Below are positions 20,001 through 30,338 of a stretch of DNA of 41,446 nt, piece after piece. The DNA is taken from contig JAUCBJ010002668.1 of NCBI GenBank assembly GCA_032718475.1, forward strand, positions 1-41,446, in the 5' to 3' direction. The number at the start of each line of letters is the position of its first letter. The first letter of the stretch is position 1. The notes beneath the pieces are model-generated. The model searched no databases, had not been told where the DNA came from, and worked only from the letters and a program-made list of their open reading frames with translations. Origin of the DNA: Nemertoderma westbladi (Eukaryota; Xenacoelomorpha; Nemertodermatida; Nemertodermatidae). A program made the translations under genes and the position numbers.

Positions 20001-20015
20001 CCGCTAGAGGGCAAC
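20001..20015 (+). promoter_or_regulatory. CTCF-like core motif
   Basis: CCGCTAGAGGGCAAC fits the CTCF core CCASYAGRKGGCRS at all but the third position (G for A). Similar cores occur at 4837-4853 and 18059-18071 (minus orientation) and partially at 32069-32082. Confidence 0.35.
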
Positions 20016-20524
20016 ATTGATCAGGGAAAATCTGTCCAAAATATGTTGTTTATAAATATTATCCTTTCGGTTCGAGTAGATGAGTCGCATACATTTTCTC
20101 ACGTCTTGCGCGACTAAGGCCCCACTTCGTGTAGAGAACGTAGGGAGATGAAACCAAAGAAATATAATTAAAATAAAAATAACAAATTCATAGAAACCAT
20201 TACACCTGGGGATATGAACAACAATGCAGTAGCGGGAAGCCTATTATAACTAGCTCGACGACATGATGCTGCTAATTGCTGTGTATACTACACACTACAC
20301 GGTATGACTGTTGGCGACACAAAATAACAGGAAGGAATATTAGTAGGATAGAATATATTCCGTATCATGTCTATGTCCCCCCCTAGTAGTGCTGCAGAGA
20401 CGTAGCGCTAATTAAACGAATTAAAATAGATGAAATGGAAATGGAGAAATGGAAAGGACATCATTCTGCGACCGAGTGAGAGCGTGAGTGGAAAGGGAAG
20501 GGAAGGATAGAAGGGAGGTGAGGT

Positions 20525-20545
20525 GGGGGGGGGGGGGGGGGGGGG
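20525..20545. repeat. 21-G homopolymer after purine-rich stretch
   Basis: A run of 21 G follows a GGGAAGGGAAGGATAGAAGG purine tract from about 20492. The combination could form triplex or quadruplex DNA. Confidence 0.6.
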
Positions 20546-20650
20546 TGAACCAACAATAATAGTGTATCTAACTTAGCTGGGTAGGGAAGTTAGCCACACA
20601 ATATTATTAAGCGGGCAGTTGTTGTAGTAGCTAGGCCTAGGCGTACTTAC

Positions 20651-20925
20651 CGAGACATTCCTGCCAAACACGTGCCTTACCCGGTCCAATATAGAAGGGT
20701 ACACCAGCAGTAACCAGGCGAGTTGGACCATACAGCAGCGGCGAGTTGGATCCAACACGCAAGTGGTAGGAATGTTTGGTTGGGATTCTACGCCAGCGAG
20801 AGTTACGGTATGAATGAGTCGGCGATGAATCCTCCGTGACCTGGGATTGGTAGTGCAGCTAGCTAGGTGTGCTGCTCGGGCAGCCGTGACCAACTCATGC
20901 ATCAATGTATAGCAGGATTTATATA
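20651..20925 (-). promoter_or_regulatory. Minus-strand TATA box and possible first exon
   Basis: On the minus strand TATATAAAT (917-925 of the 20-kb block) is followed, about 240 bp later, by an exact GTAAGT donor after ATGTCTCG at 20651; another donor-like GGTAAGG lies about 30 bp before it. Transcription could start near 20890. The open frame across this stretch reads through the donor and has no family match, so an untranslated first exon of a minus-strand gene is the simplest reading. No downstream partner exon was identified. Confidence 0.3.
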
Positions 20926-21608
20926 CACACGGGGCAAAATAAATTATTGGAAGCTGCCAGATTGCGGGCACCGGTTAATATATTTCTTGAGTTAGTTCGG
21001 CCTTCGCGTAACATTAATCGTCTACAAGTAGCGACGTCAAGAGGAAATAAAGTATATTATATTGCCCCATAATTTATTATACGTAGTTTATTAATAGGGA
21101 TTTAGTTTTCAATGTAGTGTGATTTATTATTTATGGCAAGGATATAATTGTTTCCCGGTTGTATACTAATACTGTTAACACACATATAATAATATAGTTA
21201 GATACACCCACAGTACCTCACCTCTACTTATTGATTTTCAGCAGCTAAACATCTATATCAACGCAATGGCATAGGAGCGTCGTTTGTCTTTGTTTCACTT
21301 CCACCCTCTTAATATTTGTAGTAATAAAGTCCAATAATTAAGTAGTTTAATATATTAATTAATTTATTTATTTATTTAATTAGTAATTAATTCCAGAAAG
21401 TTTGTTAAAATCGGTTAAAAAGCAATTTTGTGGAATAAAATTATTTTATTTGAAAAAGGCTCTTTTTCTCACTAATATTTTTAAAATTTGGTTAATTAAT
21501 CTAATTTTTTTTCACTAATTTCTAGAAAATTAGTTAAAAAGTATTTTTTTAACTAATTTTAGCATACAGTACAGCTAGCTCACACAATCTTCCCTCCGAA
21601 TTCCCTCA

Positions 21609-21725
21609 AAATTCAGTTATTCTGCCCTCGTGTGTTGAGTTTTCCACTCGTTGGCATTTTACCTACCAACTTAAACCTGCCAACTCGTTTAAAACTCAAC
21701 CACTCGGACAGAATAGTTGAATTTC
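21609..21725. mobile_element. Short palindromic (MITE-like) element
   Basis: AATTCAGTTATTCTGCCC...GTTGAGTTTT on the left mirrors AAAACTCAACCACTCGGACA, then GAATAGTTGAATT, on the right: about 34-bp imperfect inverted arms around a 50-bp centre. No coding capacity. The flanks 20926-21608 and 21726-22245 are AT-rich with repeated GTTAAAAAG/ACTAATTT words and no gene. Confidence 0.5.
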
Positions 21726-22319
21726 ACTAAATTGAAAATGAGTGAAAAAAAGCGGTGTTTTCCGCTTACTTTTTTTTATCGAATAATAGTCCTCTTATTA
21801 TAAATATCCCATACACAGTAATAATGCATTAATATTATTATTTACATCCATTGTCGATATGTCAAAATATGGATAAATATATTAATGGAAGAGAAGACCA
21901 ATTGTTTGGATTTATCATGTTTGGCGCACACAATGTCTCTGAACCTTTTTCATAGAGTTTTAGTACCGGTACAGTATAAATTGGAAAAACCAAATGTGAA
22001 AATTTTTAAATTTTAATAGTGATCTGCGAAGCTGTCAAAGCTGAGTGAAATTCTTTGTACTCTACTTAACTTTCTAAACTTTTTAAGCTCACATACAATC
22101 GTGTCTTACCCTACATGTTGACATTAATATTGTCGAAATTAACGGTAAGAAACTTGATTAATTATGATAATTATTATTTTATTTAATTGGTCCAGTTGAA
22201 ATATAAAGACATTAGTTGATTAATTGGCATGGATTTATAACGAGGAACTTACACATAAAGAAACTCATCTGTTAGTTACGACAAAGATACGGCAAAAAGT
22301 GTGCTGCGAAGAAAGCGAA

Positions 22320-22435
22320 ATGGCACAACAGCAAAATGCACAAGGTGGTCAACAACAGGACCAAAACTTTGATTATATGTTCAAAATATTAATTATTGGA
22401 AATTCATCTGTCGGGAAAACCTCGTTTTTATTTCG
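22320..22435 (+). CDS. RAB3: Rab3 first coding exon, copy A
   Basis: Encodes the Rab3 N-terminus: [10 protein letters not shown], a Gln-rich stretch, then [20 protein letters not shown] with the GTP-binding P-loop, ending FLF plus two bases of the Arg codon before a GTGCGT donor. Splicing to 25018 rebuilds R-Y-A-D-N-S, the intron position used in vertebrate Rab3 genes. Rab3 is a prenylated small GTPase on synaptic and secretory vesicles that works with RIM and rabphilin in exocytosis. With the exons at 25018, 25848, 30157 and 32003 it gives 645 nt, 214 aa. An identical exon lies at 23413; including both in one mRNA would add 116 nt and break the frame, so they should be alternative. Confidence 0.9.
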
Positions 22436-23079
22436 GTGCGTCTTAAATCTTATCTATCATGTCATCTATCTATCATCTAACCATGTTAAACCAGTCAAGA
22501 TTTTACAAAGTTTTAAGAGAATGAGAGACATTCAAGTTGAAACTTAAAAGTGGTCGTAATTTAAAATGGGTTATCAAAATAAAGACCGGCTTCGATGAAT
22601 ATGGGATGGGCTGGGCTTGGGGGGGGGGGGGGGGGGGTCATGTACAATAGGCTCGGTCGAAAAATAGCTTTTACTCCAAATAAGATTGGCATAACAATGA
22701 TCGATTTGGTGGATGTAGACACTATCAGAATGAGAGTCGAGTTAAAAACAAATCATTCATTATTTATTTCCATAAATCAAACAAAATGTTTAAACATATT
22801 ATACCGACGATCCTCGGATGAGTACAAAACAAAGACCAAAGACACAATTATAAAGACCTGCAATTTCTTGTAACATGTTAACTTTCGTTTATTGTTTTGG
22901 TTCCCCCAACACGCCTCTGTAGTGTAACCTGCTCCTTTACTAACCTGCACCCTTAAATGGCAATGGGACCTAACGTTCTTTGGAGGACCTAATGATACTT
23001 TACGGCTCTTTGTTTTGTACTCACCCGACGATCCTCGTAACAATAGTCTGCAACTGAGAGTCTGTAACTAAGAGTCTGT

Positions 23080-23338
23080 TTATTTTGGTAGAATATTTGA
23101 TTATTTTGGGGGAATAAGTATTTATTTTGGGGGAATATGTATTTATTTTGGGGGAATATGTATTTATTTTGGGGGATTATGTGATTTATTTTGTGAGGAT
23201 TATGTATGTATTTATTTTGGGGGATTATGTCACATTTAATTGTGGGGGAATTTGTATTTATTTTGAGGGAACATGTATTTATTATGGGAAAATTTGTATT
23301 TATTTTGGGAAAATTTGTATTTATTTTGGTATTTATTT
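23080..23338 (+). repeat. TATTTATTTTGGGGGAATATG minisatellite, copy A
   Basis: About 11 units of roughly 20-27 bp built on TATTTATTTTGGGGGA, degenerating to TTTTGGGAAAATTTG at the 3' side. It is intronic if copy A starts the Rab3 coding region, and forms the junction with copy B. Confidence 0.8.
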
Positions 23339-23412
23339 AACTTACACATAAAGAAACTCATCTGTTAGTTACGACAAAGATACGGCAAAAAGTGTGCTGC
23401 GAAGAAAGCGAA

Positions 23413-23528
23413 ATGGCACAACAGCAAAATGCACAAGGTGGTCAACAACAGGACCAAAACTTTGATTATATGTTCAAAATATTAATTATTGGAAATTCAT
23501 CTGTCGGGAAAACCTCGTTTTTATTTCG
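23413..23528 (+). CDS. RAB3: Rab3 first coding exon, copy B
   Basis: Identical over all 116 nt to the exon at 22320, with the same start context (AGCGAAATGG) and the same GTGCGT donor. It encodes the same N-terminus and P-loop. It is the copy nearer to the next exon (25018), so splicing from it gives an intron of about 1.5 kb instead of 2.6 kb. Neither copy has a disabling change, so sequence alone cannot say which is used. Confidence 0.85.
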
Positions 23529-24204
23529 GTGCGTCTTAAATCTTATCTATCATGTCATCTATCTATCATCTAACCATGTTAAACCAGTCAAGATTTTACA
23601 AAGTTTTAAGAGAATGAGAGACATTCAAGTTGAAACTTAAAAGTGGTCGTAATTTAAAATGGGTTATCAAAATAAAGACCGGCTTCGATGAATATGGGAT
23701 GGGCTGGGCTTGGGGGGGGGGGGGGGGGGGGGGTCATGTACAATAGGCTCGGTCGAAAAATAGCTTTTACTCCAAATAAGATTGGCATAACAATGATCGA
23801 TTTGGTGGATGTAGACACTATCAGAATGAGAGTCGAGTTAAAAACAAATCATTCATTATTTATTTCCATAAATCAAACAAAATGTTTAATCATATTATAT
23901 CGACAATCCTCGGCTGAGTACAAAACAAAGACCCAATTATAAAGACCTGCATAATCTTGTAACATGTTAACTTTCGTTTATTGTTTTGGTTCCCCCAACA
24001 CGCCTCTGTAACCTGCTCCTTTACTAACCTGCTCCTTTAAATGACAATGGGACCTAAAGCTCTTTTGGGACCTAACGCTCTTTGGGACCAAATGCGAGTT
24101 TACCTATTTGTTTTGTACAGAACGGGCAGTAAAATCTGGGGTCTTTCTTTTGTACTCACCCGACGATCCTCGTACCAATAGTCTGCAACTGAGAGTCTAG
24201 TTTA

Positions 24205-24530
24205 TTTCGGTAGAATATTTGATTATTTTGGGGGAATAAGTATTTATTTTGGGGGAATAGTTTACTATTTTGGGGGAATAAGTATTTATTTTGGGGGATT
24301 ATGTATTTATTTTGGAGGATTATGTATATATTTATTATGGGGGATTATGTATTTAATTTGGGGGAATATGTATTTATTTTGAGGGAACATGTATTTATTA
24401 TGGGAAAATTTGTATTTATTTTGGGAAAATTTGTATTTATTTTGGAAAAATTTATATTTATTTTGGGAAAATTGTATTAATTTTGGGAAAATTTGTATTT
24501 ATATTGGGAACATTTGTATTTATTTATGTT
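24205..24530 (+). repeat. TATTTATTTTGGGGGA minisatellite, copy B
   Basis: About 14 units of the same intronic minisatellite as in copy A, again moving from GGGGGAATA units to GGGAAAATTTG units. 24531-25017 is ordinary intron sequence ending in a TTTTCCCCTAG acceptor. Confidence 0.8.
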
Positions 24531-25017
24531 TTTATGTAATTTTTTTGTTATTTATGTTTATATTTATATTATTATACAACTTTTGCTAACGAAAATGGTG
24601 CTTTAGTAGTTCTCTATATTATGATTTTGCACAATAATGTGGAGATTATCAGCTCAAGATTAGGAAACGAACGGGTCTGAAATATTTGCCAGGACCGGGG
24701 CTGAGTTTATTAATACGGTTGAATTTATGCCCAAAGATTTACTACTACCCTATGGAATGTTATATTAATAAAAAAATGTAGAGAACAATCCCAATAATTT
24801 CTGATAGTATTGCCTCACATGAGTCGGGTGGAGGGCGAGATTAATTATTTCTATTTGGTATTAAAATAATAGGAACAAATGTGATTTCTAAAATATATAT
24901 TTATTTCTTATTGGTGGGAATTGGTAGAATGTAAGATATCAGTAAACCCGGCAAACAGAGCAGGGGCCGGTTGTTTCCTTCTCAACATTCATAATGATTT
25001 CTTTAATTTTCCCCTAG

Positions 25018-25143
25018 GTACGCCGACAATAGTTTCAGTTCGGCTTTCGTTAGCACTGTTGGGATCGATTTTAAAGTAAAAACGGTTATGCGGCAAGGAA
25101 AAAAAGTGAAGCTTCAAATATGGGACACAGCTGGACAAGAAAG
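25018..25143 (+). CDS. RAB3: Rab3 exon 2
   Basis: 126 nt from a TTTTCCCCTAG acceptor to a GTTGGT donor. It completes the Arg codon and encodes [20 protein letters not shown] (switch I, with the T of the effector loop) then [22 protein letters not shown] (switch II, WDTAGQE). The last codon is split after AG. The 3' 25 bases and the donor are duplicated just downstream (25159-25190). Confidence 0.93.
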
Positions 25144-25190
25144 GTTGGTTTACTAACTATATGGGACACAGAGGGACAAGAAAGGTTGGT
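25119..25190 (+). repeat. Microduplication of an exon end with its splice donor
   Basis: TATGGGACACAG, two bases, then GGACAAGAAAGGTTGGT occurs at 25119-25149 and again at about 25159-25190. The second copy (AG for CT in the middle) supplies a second equal donor 41 bp downstream. Use of it would shift the frame. From here to 25847 the intron shows nothing else notable. Confidence 0.85.
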
Positions 25191-25847
25191 AGAATAACCA
25201 ATAACTATATGGATAAAATATATGAAAGTCGAGCCATAGTATACCTCCTACCGTACCCGTACCATACCCTTGCCGTACTATTCATTGTGTTGCCGTACCC
25301 TTTACACATTACTACAAAATTACTTAATATGTGAATTATACCAAAGCCTTTCCAACCCCTGCATTATGTTACAGAAAATTAATTCTGGTACCGGATATCA
25401 ACCAAGATATCTATCAGCTTGGCAAAAGATAAAGGCGTAACCTGGATTAATGAATGCTACATTCCCCGCCCTTACAGCCTCTTTCAAGTTCAGTTTCGGA
25501 AGAATTTTAATTTTTGGGCATTTAGGAATTTTCAAATTTCTTTCAAAATATCCCAAAGCCACACATCACACCTTCTAGTAAATATAATTTTGTTTATAAA
25601 TCGAATGTAATTAACCATACAGGTTTAGTTATTATTACATTTTCCGATATTAAAATCTGTACTTCACAGAGAGCAACTATTCTAAACTTACTGACAATAT
25701 AGTAAGGGGTATCAATAAAGTTAGAACCTTATTCTACATATTTCGTTGTTTATGCAGTCAAGGGAAGCTGCGTGTATGCCCACAAACATGTTAATATTTA
25801 GCAAACGTGCAGCTAGGCTCTAAACGCTATATTTACTGCTTTTATAG

Positions 25848-25996
25848 GTACCGAACAATAACCACTGCTTACTACCGAGGAGCTATGGGATTTATACTTA
25901 TGTACGACATTACCAATGAGGACTCATTCAACGCTGTACAGGACTGGGTCACACAAATAAAAACCTATTCATGGGATAATGCACAAGTCATATTAG
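25848..25996 (+). CDS. RAB3: Rab3 exon 3
   Basis: 149 nt from a GCTTTTATAG acceptor to a GTGTGT donor. It encodes [20 protein letters not shown] then [16 protein letters not shown] and [11 protein letters not shown], almost the vertebrate Rab3 sequence including the Rab-family RabF motifs. It ends one base into the Val codon of the VGNKSD motif. Confidence 0.94.
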
Positions 25997-26611
25997 GTGT
26001 GTAAATCGATTAAATAATAATTTATAAAGATTAAAAGTATCAACAAACGGGGTAAGTTTGTGCATTGATTAATTATACACCACTATGTTTAATAAATAAT
26101 TATATAGGAAATTAATTAATTACTCTGGTCTAGTTCTTTTGGTTTAATCTAATACATTTTAATGTCATTTTAATGTTTAATTTTCCCTTAAAAGGGAAAG
26201 GAGCAGGTTACCTCGCCAAGCCTCGTTACGCCCGATCTCATCAGTTGTTCGCCGTAATATATAGGTGACAACAAGGTGAAAAGAATCTTTACTTTTAAAC
26301 TTTGTGCTCAAATTAAGCACACTTATCCTTAAATAAGAACCCTCTTTCGGTGCTAATTTATCTTAATTAAACGAACCTTAAATTAAATAAAAGATTACCG
26401 GTACATTTAGTATGAGTCATTAGGCCTACTAAAATATAGTCTAAAAGTGAATATATAATTTTGTTGAAGCGGAGGGTTAAATAAAATATTTAAAGATATT
26501 ATTATAAACTTAAAAGTGAATAAGTTTTTTGTAGAGTAAAAAATATGTGTGAAAAAATATTAATTTGAATTTTATGTTGTACAAGATAAATATATATTTA
26601 TACTTTGAAAA

Positions 26612-26708
26612 TCACTGATCTCTGGGTAAAATAACTGTTTTCAATACCCGGGAACCAGAGACCTATCCAGAGACCAAAAAACTGCCCGGAGAATCCAGAG
26701 ATCAGTGA
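26612..26708. mobile_element. 97-bp palindromic intronic element
   Basis: TCACTGATCTCTGG at 26612-26625 is exactly inverted at 26695-26708. Inner copies of CCAGAGA and ACCCGGGA-type words make a larger hairpin. Non-coding, in the Rab3 intron. 25997-26611 is otherwise unremarkable AT-rich intron. Confidence 0.55.
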
Positions 26709-26851
26709 CAATTCTCTGTTTCAACTCTAGTATGTAATATAGTTTTTGTTGGACTATTAATAATTTACTGTAATTATTTTTTTCAATATGTACGTTATAT
26801 TCGTTTTAAGTTAGCGTAGTGATTTTTGTGTAATATTGTATTTGTAACCAC

Positions 26852-26880
26852 GTAACATAAAGGGAACACCTTTATGTTAC
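26852..26880. repeat. 12-bp perfect hairpin at the minisatellite edge
   Basis: GTAACATAAAGG, spacer GAACA, CCTTTATGTTAC. It lies directly before the 30-bp minisatellite and shares its GTAACCA-type words. Confidence 0.6.
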
Positions 26881-29045
26881 TAAGGTGAGCCCTTTATAAG
26901 CTTGTCCATGTAACCACTAACCATACGGAGCTTACCTATGTAACCACTGACCATACAGAGCTTACTGATGTAACCACAGACCATACAGAGCTTACTGATG
27001 TAACCACTGACCATACAGAGCTTACTCTTGTAAACACAAACCATACCGAGCTAACTGATGTACCCACTAACCATACAGAGCTTGAGCTTACCCATGTAAC
27101 CACTAACCATATACGGAGCTTACCTATGTAACCACAGACCATACAGAGCTTACTGATGTAACCACAGACCATACAGAGCTTACTGATGTAACCACTGACC
27201 ATACAGAGCTTACTCTTGTAAACACAAACCATACCGAGCTAACTGATGTACCCACTAACCATACAGAGCTTGAGCTTACCCATGTAACCACTAACCATAT
27301 ACGGAGCTTACACATGTAACCACCAACTATACAGACCTTACCCATGTAACCACCAACCATACAGAGCTTGAGCTTACACATGTAACCACTAACTATACAG
27401 ACCTTACCCATGTAACCACCAACCATACAGAGCTTGAGCTTACCCATGAACCACCAACCATACAGAGCTTACCCATGTAACCACTAACCATAAAGAGCTT
27501 ACCCATGTAACCACTAACAATACAGAGCTTCTGCATGTTACCACTAACCATACAGAGCTTACCCATGCAACCACTAACCATAAATAGCTTACTGATGTAA
27601 ACACTAACCATACAGAGATTACTCATGTAACGACTAACTATACAGAGCTTGCCCATGTAACCACGAACCACACGGAGCTTACAGATGTAACCACTAACCA
27701 TAGGGAGCTTACTCATGAAACCACTAACCATAGGGAGCTTGAGCTTACCCATGAACCACCAACCATACAGAGCTTACCCATGTAACCACTAACCATAAAG
27801 AGCTTACCCATGTAACCACTAACAATACAGAGCTTCTACATGTTACCACTAACCATACAGAGCTTACCCATGCAACCACTAACCATAAATAGCTTACTGA
27901 TGTAAACACTAACCATAAAGAGCTTACCCATGTAACCACTAACAATACAGAGCTTCTGCATGTTACCACTAACCATACAGAGCTTACCCATGCAACCACT
28001 AACCATAAATAGCTTACTGATGTAAACACTAACCATACAGAGATTACTCATGTAACCACTAACTATACAGAGGTTGCCCATGTAACCACGAACCACACGG
28101 AGCTTACAGATGTAACCACTAATCATAGGGAGCTTACTCATGAAACCACTAACCATAGGGAGCTTGAGCTTACTCATGAACCACCAACCATACAGAGCTT
28201 ACCCATGTAACCACTAACCATAAAGAGCTTACCCATGTAACCACTAACAATACAGAGCTTCTACATGTTACCACTAACCATACAGAGCTTACCCATGCAA
28301 CCACTAACCATAAATAGCTTACTGATGTAAACACTAACCATACAGAGATTACTCATGTAACCACTAACTATACAGAGCTTGCCCATGTAATCACGAACCA
28401 CACGGAGCTTACAGATGTAACCACTAACCATAGGGAGCTTACTCATGAAACCACTAACCATAGGGAGCTTGAGCATACCCATGAACCACCAACCATACAG
28501 AGCTTACCCATGTAACCACTAACCATAAAGAGCTTACCCATGTAACCACTAACAATACAGAGCTTCTGCATGTTACCACTAACCATACAGAGCTTACCCA
28601 TGCAACCACTAACCATAAATAGCTTACTGATGTAAACACTAACCATACAGAGATTACTCATGTAACCACTAACAATACAGACCTTGCCCATGTAACCACT
28701 AACTATACAGAGCTTACTGATGTAACCACTAACCATACAACGCTTACTGATGTAACCACTAATCATACAGAGCTTACTCATGTAACCACTAACAATACAG
28801 AGCTTACCCATGTAATCACTAACCATAAAGAGCTTACCCATGTAACCAATACCCATTTAGAGCTTACTGATGTAACCACTAACCATACAGAGGTTACCCA
28901 TTTAACCACTAACCATACAGAGCTTACTCATGTAAGCACATTCCTCTTGTCATTGTAGCCACTAAATATTATACAGAGGTAGTATATGTAACCACTAACA
29001 CTAACCATTACAAAGAGCTTGCAAACGTAACCACTATCCATAGCA
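26881..29045. repeat. 30-bp intronic minisatellite with higher-order repeats
   Basis: About 70 units of roughly 30 bp: TAACCACTAACCATACAGAG then CTTACCCATG. Higher-order structure is visible. A marker GAGCTTGAGC(T/A)TAC(C/T)CATGA starts blocks at about 27432, 27738, 28165 and 28467 (spacing about 306, 427, 302). A second block of about 186 bp repeats at about 27000 and 27186. The 427-bp block contains an internal duplication of about four units. Edges decay at 28930-29045. It lies in the intron between Rab3 exons 3 and 4. Confidence 0.93.
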
Positions 29046-30156
29046 CAGAACAACTGATTGATTAATTTTAATTGAGTGAAGTATATATCATTTTGTTCAG
29101 ACAACATGAGCTGACAGCAATCTGCTGTCACAATACGCCACCATGTGCCGGTAGAATGATGAAAAGCAGAACTAATCAACCCGCAGCAAACGGGGATGTT
29201 ATTTGAAACAAATTAACTTTTAGATAGGAAGCTATAGTGATTGAATAGGGAAAGCGACTAAGCCGCATTAACGTTAAGGAGTGAAGATGGGGGGGGGGGG
29301 GGGGGGGTAGGGGAGGAGGGATGGGGGATATAAGGAAGAGGCAATAAGAGAATGCTATCCGCCTGCTGTGGAGTTCAATGCATCGGAGAGTGGATGGGGA
29401 TGAACCGTCGTAAGGGCGAGGAGTTAATAAGGAAGGATTCCTGAGGAAACGCGAAGAGATTAAAGGACAATCGTTTAACTCCACATCAAATAAATGGGAA
29501 CGGCAGGTCGTCAGCATTAATATCGGATCTTCCACACTCTGTGTCAGAGATTTTATTATAATTAGTGTGAAAATCAGCTTTTTGTAATATGGGGTCAGGA
29601 TATGTCCTATCGGCGAATTGAATGTTGAAATCTACCTATAATACAAAGTCAGTCAGTATATTAGCAAACGAGCCAATTAAGGCTATTGTTGGATTGCACA
29701 GAAACCGGAGCACTGTTTGTTGTACTGGTAGGACAATAATACAATAATTGGATAATTTAATTATGTGAATAATATACGCACCATGCAAGAAACCTATCTT
29801 AGATATCTTAGAAATAAACAATGGGGAGATATTCTAAAAAAAATTGTTAATTATATCAATAAATGGTAGTGGGGCGAGCCAAAACTGCGAGCCATCAGCG
29901 AACGGTTATAATTATTCTAGGGCTGTTTTCCAAATGTTTCTGTTGTGTGTGTTTCCAGCGCAGTTAGCATAAATTATTATTTAAATCTATCTATCAAAAT
30001 GCTTTCAGATAATTCAATTACATATGCGGTAATTTTAATGTAACATCCATTAGTATTATGAAAAACCGACAAAGGAAAAATATAAATTCAAATTAAAAAA
30101 TAAAAATTCAAATATTTCATGATATTTATAAAATTTTTTTCATCTTATTATCCTAG
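29046..30156 (+). other. Remainder of Rab3 intron 3
   Basis: Contains a 19-G tract (29289-29307) and a moderately GC-rich stretch to 29535 with a minus-strand open frame whose poly-Pro comes from the G tract. No gene is recognised. It ends in a pyrimidine-rich acceptor (CATCTTATTATCCTAG). Confidence 0.5.
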
Positions 30157-30338
30157 TTGGTAATAAATCTGACATGGAACACGAAAGACGTTGCCACAAG
30201 CAAAGGGGTAAACAGCTGGGAGACCAGCTGGGTCTTCAGTTCTTCGAAACTAGTGCGAAAGACGACGTCTACGTCACCGAAGTCTTCGATTGCCTAGTCG
30301 ATGCCATATTCGATCAAATGTCGGAAAGTTTAAAGCAG
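30157..30338 (+). CDS. RAB3: Rab3 exon 4
   Basis: 182 nt encoding [20 protein letters not shown] (guanine-binding NKSD), then [20 protein letters not shown] (ETSAK) and the helix ending MSESLKQ, before a GTTCGT donor. The [10 protein letters not shown] segment departs from the usual ERVV..ERG of Rab3 and the second half is less conserved than exons 1-3, but the nucleotide-binding residues are intact. The intron after it (30339-32002) shows no gene or repeat of note apart from TACCGGTA at 31517 and 31951. Confidence 0.93.

Larger units (their letters stand above)
22246..23338 (+). repeat. Tandem duplication, copy A (Rab3 first coding exon plus intron)
   Basis: AACTTACACATAAAGAAAC opens both copies (22246 and 23339). 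From there to about 22790 the two copies are identical except for the G-tract length (19 here, 22 in copy B). After that they diverge by substitutions and indels. Copy A ends in a TATTTATTTTGGGGGAATATG-type minisatellite (about 23080-23338). Confidence 0.92.
23339..24530 (+). repeat. Tandem duplication, copy B
   Basis: Second copy of the Rab3 exon-bearing segment, about 100 bp longer because of indels after 23890, including an extra GGGACCTAA-type repeat and a longer terminal minisatellite (about 24205-24530). Differences confined to the 3' half argue against a simple assembly copy. Confidence 0.92.

Noticed and set aside
20573-20971. 132-codon minus-strand frame
   Set aside because: No family match; it spans a TATA box and a strong donor, better explained as promoter plus untranslated exon.
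22436-22547. Continuation of the Rab3 exon into [11 protein letters not shown]... (also 23529-23640)
   Set aside because: This is read-through past the GTGCGT donor; splicing to 25018 restores the Rab3 sequence exactly.
26212-26256. 5S rRNA-like word ACGCCCGATCTCATC
   Set aside because: Only about 15 bases resemble 5S rRNA; the rest does not fit and no SINE structure is visible.
26936-28856. Several minus-strand open frames rich in MGKLCMVSGY and VSSVWLVVT repeats
   Set aside because: They are translations of the 30-bp minisatellite, whose length is a multiple of three; no family, and they lie inside a Rab3 intron.
29176-29535. 119-codon minus-strand frame with poly-Pro
   Set aside because: The poly-Pro comes from the 19-G tract; no family or splice context, within a Rab3 intron.
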